Source: Colius striatus (Eukaryota > Chordata > Aves > Coliiformes > Coliidae). Taken from it: a stretch of DNA of 64,000 nucleotides. The translations under genes and the position numbers were made by a program. The notes under the pieces are model-generated. The model saw only the letters and a list, made by a program, of their open reading frames with translations, was not told the DNA's origin and made no database searches. The number at the start of each line of letters is the position of its first letter. Positions within the stretch are counted from its first letter, which is position 1. Shown here in pieces: positions 13,350 through 23,200 of the stretch. The stretch lies in NCBI RefSeq assembly GCF_028858725.1, contig NC_084768.1:31588664-31652663 (forward strand). The letters run 5' to 3'.

Positions 13350-13870
13350 GCTGCAACCGGAGCCTCCGCGCCTGCAGGAGCCAGACAAGGACTCAACCTT
13401 GCCCAGGCTGGGTGTGTGGGGAGGGGACAGAGAAAGTCCTCAGCAGCCCCTCCAGCACAAAGAGCCTCAGGGCCCTGGGGGCTGAGCGCAGCGAGCGGGC
13501 AGCGCCCCGTCCCCGGCAGGCCCTCGCGCCCGTGCCCCACACACAGGCAGGGAGAGCCCCGCGGCCCTGCCACTGTGCAGGCAGGATTAGCAGCAATAAG
13601 TCATGATCATCCCCTGATGACGAGCACTTAATGTGCGCCGGCTCTGCTATCAAAGCGCCTCTTAAACCCCAATCGCCCTGTCGATAGCGACGGCAGCGGC
13701 TGATGGATCCCCGGGCGGGCGGCCGCGGGGCCAGGCCGCTCCCGGCAGGCCGCAGGCGGGAGCATCGATTTCCCAACGGCTGCAAGCAGGCAAAGACTGG
13801 AAAAGTGATAAATAAGGGGAGCAGGCGGCCGGGCTGTGCCGCCTCAGCACCCGGGACTAAGGCAACGAGG
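13350..13870. promoter_or_regulatory. Orphan CpG island with conserved-looking core
   Basis: CpG density rises sharply here (for example GGGCGGGCGGCCGCGGGGCC near 13712) with no recognised gene start. Within it, about 13580-13680 mixes CpGs with cores such as TCATGATCATC and TATCAAAGCGCCTC, unlike the simple GC-rich flanks. It may be a distal promoter or enhancer. The 334-codon minus-strand frame (13393-14397) is a by-product of composition. Confidence 0.45.
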
Positions 13871-13937
13871 TGAAGCCGCCCAATTAAATCCCAACGAGGA
13901 CGGCCGCAAACTCCATTTTTCCCTTTGCCCGTCTCCA

Positions 13938-13993
13938 CCGTGAGGGCTGGGGGGGCTGGTAACACAGGGGGCTGGTAACACGGGGGGCTGGTC
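13938..13993 (+). repeat. 16-17-bp tandem repeat, three copies
   Basis: A GGGGGCTGGTAACAC-type unit is repeated about three times just beside the orphan CpG island. Confidence 0.8.
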
Positions 13994-16489
13994 ATCGATT
14001 GGCACTGCTGGGAAGAAAGCTCTCTGAATTGAATCAGTTGGGAAAGCACAGGGGGTGGCGTGGGGAAGGCAAGGCAGGGCTGCGTGCCCCCGTCACACCC
14101 CAGGACACGGCGCGGACGGCACCCGTGGGCGCCCGCACTGCCCCGGGGACGAGGGGCGGCAACGCTGTGCGTTGGTGTTTCCCGTGGTTTGCAGCCCTTG
14201 GGGGTCACCTCGGGCCTGGCACCCCGCTGGTGTCGGTGGGACGTGGTGGCAGCTGTGCTGGGGGATGGAATGTGCCGCTCCATCACCGGCACTGATGGCA
14301 GCTGACAGGGGACAGCCTGTGCGAAAGCCCCGTGTCCCCGAGCGCCGCACAGCCCTGCTGACCTGCACGCCCAGACGGGGCTCTGGGTGCTCAGCATGGC
14401 CTGTCAGGGTGGAGAGCCGGGATGCTGGGGCTGGGGGCTGTGGCTGCCCCCCAGCCCCTTCCTCCAGGGCTCCAGCACACAGGGATGACCCTGCCAGGAT
14501 GAACAGCCGTCACGTCTCATTGCCTTGGAAACCGAGCAGCAGCTCTGAGAAGCCTCTCCACTTCTTCATCCTCCTCCTCCTTCTAGTTGAGCCCCATGGG
14601 AAGAGGCCAGGGGATGAGGGGTTTTAGGGACAAGCCGGAGGGGCTGCCCAGGCCATGCTGCTGGGTGCATGCAAGGAGGCTGCTGACTGGTGCCAGCCAC
14701 CGAGCACCCACTGCCTGCTGCCTTGCTCAATTCCTCCTCCCTGGGTGAGAGAAGTCCCCCACTAAAGCACATGATGCTCAAAGCAGTGTGAGCAGTGGGA
14801 GGGTCTCACTTTGTCCCTGTGTTGACAGCACAGGGACATAGATTTCAGCCAGCCCCCATGCTATAGAGAGTTGTGGGGGTGGGTGAGGAAAAGCCTCTCC
14901 AGTCCCAGCCATCCAGGCCCATTGGCCTCACTGAGCTGCAGAGATGGGACTGCTCGGGCTGCTGGGGAGCTGATGCTAGGGTCCCCAGGGGGAAATAGTG
15001 TCCTTACAGCCTCCTACCACCTCCACACCTCCTCTAGGGTGGCAGCCTGGGATACCCCTGCACTAGCAGGGCCAGGAGCCACAAGGTTGGAAACAGGGGG
15101 CTGAGGGTGGCAGGATGGGACTGTTGGGACAGAGAGACCCAAGGCAAGAGAGTCACCCTGGATCACCAGCACACCCATCCTCTGTGGCACAACAAAACCC
15201 CAGCACGGGGCAGAGTCACTGTCTGGGACCTGCACCTGGGGCCAGGCAGGGATCCCTGCTCTGCTCTCAGGTGGTGCAGGGAGCATTGTGAGGGATGGGG
15301 TGGGCTGGGGCTGTTGCCTGGCAGGGAAGGCAGGATGGAGATGGGAGGTGCTAGGGCAGATTCAGGCTGCTCTGCTCCTGGGGAAGGGGCTTTTGCCAGC
15401 TGTGGGCACTGCTGGGACCAACTGCTGGAGCATCCTCCTCCCTGCTGACCCTGAGGCAGGATGAGGAGGGCCAGGCTCCAGAACTGGGGTTGCTCAGCAT
15501 GACACCCATGTTCTGCGGGGTGCAGGGGCACAGCCTGCCACCAGCCTGCCTGCCCACCGGGCCTGGACCCACACTTAGCAACCTCCTGGCCTCATGCAGG
15601 GCATCCCTGTGGCCCCACAGAGCCCCACTCAGGGGCCATGCTGAGCATCCCCATGGCTCTGTGCAGGGCATCCCGGTAGCTCCACACAGGGCATCCCCAG
15701 GGTCCCACGCAGGCCATCCTCCTGGCCTCATGCATAACATGTCCATAGTGCCAAACAGAGCACTATCCTGGTCCCACTGTGAGGCCAGAGTAGCCCCAGC
15801 AGTGAGGGATACTCAGCTCCCCCAGGATGGTGGGTCGAGGTCTCCTCAGCTGGCTCAGAAGAGAGGACCTCCGTGTGTGGAGGGTGACGTGGCCTCATGC
15901 TGAGGCTGCATCGGGGCTGGTGACACGCAGCTGGGATTTGCTAACAGCAGCAGCAGCACCCCACAGACAGTGCATGGGGGCATGGGGCCACCATCACCTG
16001 GCCTGGGAGGGAGCAGGGTCAGGGCAGGTCTCTGCCTCCCGCTGCTTTGCCTCCTTGCCCTCCAGCACTGCAGCACCGAGTTGCCTGGTAACCCTCCTCG
16101 TCCTCCTCTCTGCAGCCCAGGATGAATGTCTTATAACGCTGAACTGGGATGCAGATGGATGGATGGATGGATTGTTTTTGGGGAGCCCTCCAGCCCCAGC
16201 CCTGGTGCAGGCATAACTGGCACAGGGGCTAGGGTTTGTGGCACAGCGAGGAGCCTGTTCTGAAGCATGGGGTGGGAGAGAGTAAAGGGGCCCTATGCAG
16301 GACCTGTGGCATGGGCAGGTGGTGCCCCTGATGCCTGGTCACACACACAGCCTCCCACTGAGCCAGCAGGAGCAGGCAGAGCCCCCACAGCTGGGCAGCC
16401 CCCTGATCCCCTCCTCCCTGCAACACCCCAGAGTGGCTCTGCACCCAAAAGCTCCTGGGGCCTGGGCTGAGAGTTGATATTCAGCCTGC
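13994..16489. other. No gene recognised; degenerate repeats near 15.6-15.8 kb
   Basis: Between about 15590 and 15780, GGGCATCCC-type phrases recur at roughly 30-bp intervals, which looks like a decayed minisatellite. A short GGAT run lies near 16150-16170. No coding exon is visible. Confidence 0.5.
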
Positions 16490-16645
16490 ACCCCTACACA
16501 CATTGGCAATTAGATCATAATTGTAATATTTGCATATTCATAACAGCTGAAATTAATCGCATTTGCATAATGGTAATGAAAGGGACTTCATTAATTACTG
16601 CTTTTTTCAGGGGATTTTGCATATAAATGGATTCCATTAGGCAGG
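16490..16645. promoter_or_regulatory. AT-rich island with octamer-like motifs
   Basis: A sharply bounded AT-rich block holds ATTTGCAT/ATTTGCATA-type octamer cores (near 16529 and 16560) and several ATTA cores (TTCATTAATTACTG). It is typical in look of deeply conserved developmental enhancers. No conservation data are available here. Confidence 0.4.
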
Positions 16646-18250
16646 TTGAGCCGTGGAGGGGGCTGGGAGCCGCGCTGCTGCACTGGGACGGTGGCACTGC
16701 TGCCACCCTGCCTGCCCCAGGCTGCTGTGTCCTGTCCTGCAGCTGGGCCACACCATGGTGTGGGGGCTTGGACAGTGGCTTTTTGCCCATGTCCACATCC
16801 AGTGGCTTCCCCTTGTACTGATGACCCCACATTTGCCCCAGGCATCCTGCCACAGATGTGGGGGTGCGGGGTAGAGCAAGGGTAGGCACTGGGGCTCTGC
16901 AGCGCTCAGTTCGCTTTGCTCAGGGTGTGATCCAGGCTGTGGGAGCAAAGAGAGACCCTCCTGCAGGCACTGCAAGGACAGCATCCTGCTCCCTGCACAC
17001 AGCAAGGGCAGCTGCTGCCACCAGCACCCGTGTATGGGGGGAGCTGGGCTGGCTGCTCATAGCAGCCCACGGACCCCCCTCCTGCACCCCGGGGAAGCCA
17101 GAGGCAGCAGTGCCCAGGGGAGGCTGAGCAGTGGGGACAGTGGTGTGAGCAAATGTTTTCCCATGGCACCACCCATCACCACCGGGCCCTTCCCAAGGCA
17201 TGCACCAGCTGGGAGTCCCACAGCATGGCCTCAGCCCTGCGCTGGGACAGCAAGGCCAGCCGTGGCCTCATGTGCCAGAGCTGGGCGGCAGAGATATGCT
17301 GGCTCAGGAGCTGCAGTGAGTGGAAGCAGCAGCCATGCCATGAGCCCACTCAGAGCTGACTCACCTGGCACTGTCTCCATCCCATCACTCTGCCTCTCCT
17401 CTGGGGCAGCTCAGGGTGCCTGGCACCTCTGCCCAGCAGCCGTTACCAAAGTGCAGTCCTGGCAAAGCCCCAGGCGGCCCGGCTGTGAGGTGGCAGAGGA
17501 GGCCAGAGCTGCACAGAGCACAGGGAAATGGGAAGGGCGGGAGCAGGGAGTTGGCAAATGCACGTGAGCAAAGTCTCAGCAAAGCTCTTGGTGAAGGGCA
17601 GAGTCACAGAGGTACTGATTGAAGCAAATGGGGAGAAAACTAACTCCATGCAATAGCCTGGTCTGGAGATAGGAGAAAGACAAGCAAGCTGTGGCTTTGG
17701 CGTCCCTCCACCCATCCCTGGAGAGTGAACACCTTCCTCTGGTTCCCAGCCTGGCTATGTGCAAGGTGGGCTCAGCCCTGCCTGTGCTGGTGGAACAACA
17801 GCTGAGAGATAAACAGGCACCAGGTTTGGGGAGGGGTCTCCAAAGTGGTGCCAGTGGGTGGCAGGTTTCAGTCTGTCCCTGGCCCCGTCCCGCCATGGGC
17901 CAGCCCCGCTCTTGCCAGGATGATGCCCTGGCCACAGGGCACCTCTGCTCTGCTCCAGCCAGCAAAAGGCTTCCTAGGGAGATGGAGCTCGTTGGCTCCT
18001 TATTGATGGCTCCCTCCCTCTTGCGTGGCTGGGGAAGAGGCCTGAAGAATAAATCAGTGCAAGAGAGATTATGGCAGCTAAAGACTCCAAATGAGATGAT
18101 AATTGCCGTGGTAATGACAGTGAAGACCTGATGCTGCCGATAAAGAAACATCTCTGCTGCTCTTGGCTGGTGCCCTGCCAGGGGTTTAGCATGGGTGCAG
18201 GGCTGCAGCTGTCCCCAGGGACACCACAGACAGGCAGCACTGCCCTCCCT
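16646..18250. other. No gene recognised
   Basis: GC-rich sequence with an AT-rich patch at about 18040-18130 (GAATAAATCAGTGC, ATGATAATTGCCGTGGTAATG). I see no exon or repeat family. Confidence 0.5.
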
Positions 18251-18996
18251 GTGCCCACAGCAGGGATGGGTGCCCATGGTAGCAGGTGGCTACCCACGGC
18301 AGATCTGGGTGCCCACAGTAGGTCTGAGTACTCACAGTGGATCTGGGTGCCCACGGTGGATCTGGGTGCCCACAGCAGATCTGAGTGCCCACAGTGGATC
18401 TGGGTGCCCACGGTGGATCTGGGTGCCCACAGCAGGTCTCGGTGCCCACAGCAGGTCTGAGTACTCACAGTGGATCTGGGTGCCCACAGCAGATCTGGGT
18501 GCCCACAGCAGGTCTGGGTGCCCACAGCAGATCTGGGTACTCACAGTAGGTCTGGGTGCCTACAGCAGGTCTGGGTGCCTACAGCAGGTCTGGGTACTCA
18601 CAACAGGTCTGGGTGCCCACAGCAGGTCTGGGTGGCCACAGCAGGTCTGGGTGCCCACAGCAGATCTGGGTACTCACAGTAGGTCTGGGTGCCTACAGCA
18701 GGTCTGGGTACTCACAGTAGGTCTGGGTGCCTACAGCAGGTCTGGGTGCCTACAGCAGGTCTGGGTACTCACAACAGGTCTGGGTGCCCACAGCAGGTCT
18801 GGGTGGCCACAGCAGGTCTGGGTGCCCACAGCAGATCTGGGTACTCACAGTAGGTCTGGGTGCCTACAGCAGGTCTGGGTACTCGCAACAGGTCTGGGTG
18901 CCCACAGCAGGTCTGGGTGGCCACAGCAGATCTGGGTACTCACAGTAGGTCTGGGTGCCTACAGCAGATCTGGGTGCCCACAGCAGGTCTGGGTCT
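18251..18996 (+). repeat. 19-bp minisatellite, about 39 units, with higher-order periodicity
   Basis: The unit is close to GGTCTGGGTGCCCACAGCA. Variant units (GTACTCACAGTA, GTGGCCACAGCA, GTGCCTACAGCA, AGATCT in place of AGGTCT) recur in a fixed order. The marker TCACAGTAG starts at 18541, 18674, 18712, 18845 and 18940, all separated by exact multiples of 19. A nine-unit block of 171 bp is duplicated (18541 and 18712), and a seven-unit spacing of 133 bp occurs twice. Because 19 is not a multiple of three and the unit has no stop in any frame, long open frames run through on both strands. These are not genes. Confidence 0.97.
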
Positions 18997-20280
18997 GCTA
19001 GGGCTGGGTGAGGGGGTGTGAGGCAGGCAGCTCTGGTGGGGTGGTTTGTCTGGCTCTCCTGCCAGCTGTGTGTCAGCTCTAATTAGGCAAACTTCTGTAT
19101 TCATTGTGAGCCCAGCCAGTGGAGAATTCCACAATTGAATTTTAATGCCCTAAAAACACGTTACAATCAGCCTGGTTAATTAAGAGGTGGCTTAACATGG
19201 TGACCAGGCAGCAGAGGGCTGCATTAGGGAGGGGTGGGCCAGCTCCTGCACCCTATGGCATGGGGCATGGGGGTAGAGTGTGCCAGGGCTGGCAGAGCTG
19301 GGGCTGGTCCCTGAGCCCCAGGAGGCTGTGAAAGCAGATGGGAGCCAGTACCAAGCTGTGCCCTGGAGATGCCTGGTTGCATTGGACCCTTGCTCCCCCA
19401 GACCCTGGGCACCTCAACAGCACTGGCTGAGCCAAGCAGGCGGCAGTGGGAGCATCCGAATCCCTCCCCAGACCCTGCCCTTCCCCATCAGGGTAGGTAA
19501 TGAATGGAAAAGGGGGTAAGCCATAACCATGGTGTAAAGGAGAGGTTGCAACCAGTAGGCCATAAATCAGAGGGAAAGTGCTAAAGGGAGCCTCTCTCCA
19601 GGAGCATCCAGCAGCAGAGGGATGGACTGAGACGGCATCGTGAGGCCAAAAGAAATCCTGGCAAGGCACTAAATCCTGCAGCCACTGGAGCTGCTCGAGT
19701 GCTGATGGTCAGGAGAAAACACCAGCCATGTTTAACAAACATTTCTGCTCTCTATTTGGAGAGAAGCGGGCCGGCATGCTTGAATCATACCAGAGTGATG
19801 AAGCCGTCTATTAATTACTGCCGGGAACGTTAAACAACATCTGCCAGCTCAGCGGGCCAGGCACCGCCTGCCCTGGCCTCCTCCAAGAGCTGGAGGAGAA
19901 GTTGGCCTCCTCATTAATCTCCCATGAAATCGTGGGATAGTGAGAGAATCCCATCCAGCCACGCCAGAGCCCACCCGAGTGTGAGCCGCGGGGCCGCTCG
20001 GTGCACAGCTCCTCTTGGCTCTGCTGGGGTTTATATCCCATCCCCACCTGGGTTCCATCCTCTCTGACAAAGAACAGCCATAAACTGGTGAGCATTAGTT
20101 TCCCATAACATGATGTATAGGTTTTCTTTTACCCCAGTGGTTTTGGAGGCTGTAGGAAAGCGAGGCCTCAGAGGAGCAACGTGCTCGTTAAGGCACCTCA
20201 CCGAAATCTTTGGCACAGAGTTGGTGCTGCTGTCTTCCCCTGCATCTCCCACCTGATGCCTGGCACTGGAGGGGCTGGAG
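18997..20280. other. No gene recognised; AT-rich patches near 19.1 and 19.8 kb
   Basis: Patches at about 19080-19195 (CACAATTGAATTTTAATG, GGTTAATTAAG) and 19730-19835 (GTCTATTAATTACTG) are AT-rich islands in GC-rich sequence and are candidate regulatory elements. There is no coding exon. Confidence 0.5.
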
Positions 20281-20462
20281 AGACAGAGGGGATGAGGGAT
20301 GGAGAGGATGAGGGATGGAGGGGAGGGAGAGGAGCGGAGACAGGAAGAGGAGGAAGAAGAGCAGGAGGAGGAAGAAGAAAAGAAAAAGAAAGGAAGAAGA
20401 GGGAAAGAAAAAGGAGAAAAGAAGAAGAAAGGAAGACATAAAGAAGACAAGGAGGAAGAGGG
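20281..20462 (+). repeat. Polypurine tract (GGA/GAA-rich)
   Basis: About 180 bases of almost pure purine on the plus strand grade from GGA-rich to GAA-rich. Such tracts can adopt triplex structures. The charged and leucine/serine-rich open frames here are low-complexity artefacts. Confidence 0.9.
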
Positions 20463-22419
20463 GGCTCCCTTTGGGAGGGTAATGCCCCACAGGAGCAGCA
20501 CAAGCCTCAGCTATGGGGGCTGCTGCAGCCCATCATTTTCAACCCAGGCAAGTGCTGTGTTTCAGGAAGGGGAAACAGGCTGAGCAGCAAAGGTGGCTGC
20601 CAAGGGCACAGCAGACTAGAATTTACTGACCTGCAAGAGACAAAAAACAAACACTGTCGCAAAATATTGGCGCACTTCACAGCAGAGAAGAAAGTCCGGT
20701 GGAAAGGGATACCCAGGGTGCTCCCTCCTAGCCCCAGCCCTGGAGCCTCTCACACAGCTGCAGGTCACAGAGAGAGTGAGACAGGTCTGGGGGTGCCTAG
20801 GAGGGACATGGGTGACAAAGCCCTGGTGGGAATGTGTTCCTCAGCAACTCAGCCCACAGCATCCCGGCCCTCCCAGCCCTGAGGTGCCAGCTGAGCCACC
20901 TGGGAGCCTGGGGACAGGTAGTTAGAACACAGAAATGTCAAATCAAAGTTAAATGTGTTTCATAAAGGAGGGAGATAAAACCTTCTCTGCAGCACAATGA
21001 GCTGGGGGATTTATGAGGTACCGGTAGCACCGGTGCCCCCTCTGCAGTGGGCTCAGGGTGGGAGGGCTGCCTCTTCTGCAGCTTCTGGCACCACCAAGTG
21101 CCCCAAGGCACTGTGCTGGAGTGTGGGGGCCACCCGCCCCCTCCCCATCCTGGCTGTCACAGAGGCCAGAGCCGGGGCTGTGCCAAAATGTCAGCTCGCT
21201 AATAAAACGTGCAGGAGCTACATTTGCTTTGGGCCAATAAAACTCCCAGGCAGCAGCAGGGATGCTCAGTCCTGAGCTGCCCGCCCTTGCCGCCGCCTCC
21301 TCCCCGCTGCCAGTGGGGACACGGGTGCCCATCTGACCCCGTGCTTGTGCCAGCTCCCCTGAGCAGCGGCTGCCGGGCGCAGGCTGCAGCGTGGCACACG
21401 GCTCCAGAGCTGCAAGTGGCACGGCAGGGAGTAAATCCACTGCGCCCCGTCAAGGTAAAGTGACAAAACAGCGGCCTGCAGTGCAGGAACCGCAATTATC
21501 AGAAGAGGAAATCGATGCGATATATTGCCAGAAACATAAAGCGCCATTAATGCCTCAGCGTGGAGCACAGCAACTCTGGCATCCACGCACACGTCTGCAC
21601 CCGGGCAGCTCCTGGGCATGGCCTGGGATGACAACCCCACGCACCGCAGAGCGAGGCTGTGGTGGGATGCGTGGAAGGGGCAGCGCTCCCCCGGCACGGC
21701 AGCTGCGGGCAGGGCAGCGTGTGTGCCGGGGATAGGTGAGGGCTGGGGATGTGGGGCTGGGGACGGGGATGCCACCCCCTGCACGGCTGTCCATCACTGG
21801 GGATATTTTGGCTCATCGCTGGAAAGTTGAGTCGAGCTTCTTCTAATTGTTTGATCAATATCTTCAATTGAATTGAGACTCTTTAATGGATAGCACTGCC
21901 ACTGCTTTCCCCTTTGCTGGCACTGCCCTGACCTCCCACCAAAAACCTCTTTCTGCGGCTGGCCTGTGAGCTCTTCCGAAGCAGCACAGATCCCTGGGGG
22001 CTTCGAAGGGCTTCTGCCACCACCACGGAGCAGCTGGAGCAGGGAGGGTTTCCTGAGCACGGGCAGGCAGGCGACAGGCCTCAGGAACGGGCTCAGCACG
22101 AGGGGCTGACCAAGGTGCACAGCCCACAGCGCCACTGCTGGCACGGCCCCGGGGCGGCCGTGAGCTGCACAGGACACACACCGGGCAGCCCCTGAGCTGC
22201 GCCTGCGGGTGCGCACAGCGCGGGCACTGCCCGCACGGGGCTGCGGACGGGCACCGCACGGCCAGCACTGAAGCTCTCCAGGGTCTGACCTCTGCACACC
22301 AGAGCCACAGCCCCGCACGAGTGGAGACGAACCTTGCACGGTCAAATATGCAGAGTGTGGGGCAGAAGAGAAAGCGCCTCTCGCATAATGAGCCGCTGGT
22401 AGAGACAAGTCCCCAGGAA
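20463..22419. other. No gene recognised; AT-rich islands upstream of HYI
   Basis: AT-rich islands lie at about 21180-21260 (CTCGCTAATAAAACGTGC, CCAATAAAACTCCC), 21440-21560 (CCGCAATTATCAG, GATGCGATATATTGCC) and 21810-21900 (TTCAATTGAATTGAGAC). Spacing from the HYI start is 0.8-1.5 kb. They could be distal regulatory elements of HYI or of a neighbouring gene. No exon is visible. Confidence 0.45.
22269..22295 (+). repeat. 27-bp exact direct repeat, copy 1
   Basis: The 27 bases here are identical to 24477-24503. Similarity extends imperfectly a few more bases to the left. This copy lies about 0.4 kb upstream of the HYI start codon. Confidence 0.9.
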
Positions 22420-23200
22420 ACCAATTAACACGGCGCTCTGTGCGCGCCAGGCCAGCACCCGGCAGCAACACCTTGCCCAGGAGGCGGCCCGGCCCCGGCA
22501 CGGCCCCGGCCCGCAGCGCCTCTGACAAAGGCCGCGCTCCCTCCCGCGTGCGGGGGCGCGGGGCCGGCCGTGCCCGCCGGGCCGTGGGGCCGCGGGGCCG
22601 GGGAGCGGCGGGATCCTCCCCCCGGGCCGCCCATCGCCGCACCGTCACCGCCCCGCGGCTCGGCCCCGCCGCACGGCCATGGCGCTGCGCTTCTCCGCCA
22701 ACCTGTCCTGGCTCTTCCCGGAGCTGCCGGCGCTGCCGGCGCGGCTGGAGGCGGCGGCCGCCGCCGGGTTCCAGGCGGTCGAGGCGGCCTGGCCGGCGGG
22801 TTGCCCGGCGCAGGCGCTGCGGGCCGCGGCGGAGCGGGCGGGGGTGCGGATCGTCCTCCTCAACGCTCCCCCCGGTACTGCCGCGGCGCCGGGGCTGCGC
22901 GGGCGGGGGCGCGGGGGTGCCGCGCTGCCGCTGACCCCGCCGCTCTGTGCCAGGGGACCAGGACGCGGGCGAGATGGGGCTGGCGGCCGTGCCCGGGCGG
23001 CAGGCAGCGTTCCGGCAGGGCCTGGCCGCAGCCGTGCAGTACGCCAGGGCCGTGGGCTGCCCCAGGTAGGTGTGAGGCGACACCCCGCCGCTGCGCCCCC
23101 GCTGCCGCTGCGCTGCCGAGCCGCGCTCGCCCTTTGCGCTGCGGCGCCTCTCTGGGCAGCGGCCGCCCGCTTGGCTGGAGGGAGCTCATTGCACACCCCT
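22420..23200 (+). promoter_or_regulatory. HYI: CpG-island promoter of HYI
   Basis: CpG dinucleotides become dense from about 22.42 kb, cover exons 1 and 2 of HYI and fade near 23.2 kb. No TATA box stands at a convincing distance from the start codon, so this looks like a dispersed housekeeping-type promoter. The exact transcription start cannot be placed from sequence. Long open frames on the opposite strand here come from the GC bias. Confidence 0.75.

Noticed and set aside
13393-14397. 334-codon minus-strand open frame
   Set aside because: Lies over the orphan CpG island. Composition explains its length and no conserved motif is visible.
18195-19001. 268-codon repetitive open frame and its antisense partners
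   Set aside because: The 19-bp minisatellite has no stop in any frame, so long frames are unavoidable.
20030-20503. Leucine/serine-rich minus-strand frame that could look like a membrane protein, and Lys/Glu-rich plus-strand frame
   Set aside because: Direct translation of the polypurine tract.
1-22400. PTPRF exons expected by synteny
   Set aside because: No signal-peptide, immunoglobulin or fibronectin-type exon could be recognised on the minus strand, so only the neighbourhood, not the gene, is suggested.
21794-23083. 429-codon minus-strand open frame
   Set aside because: Antisense to HYI exons 1-2 and its CpG island. Arg/Pro/Ala-rich translation typical of GC-rich DNA.
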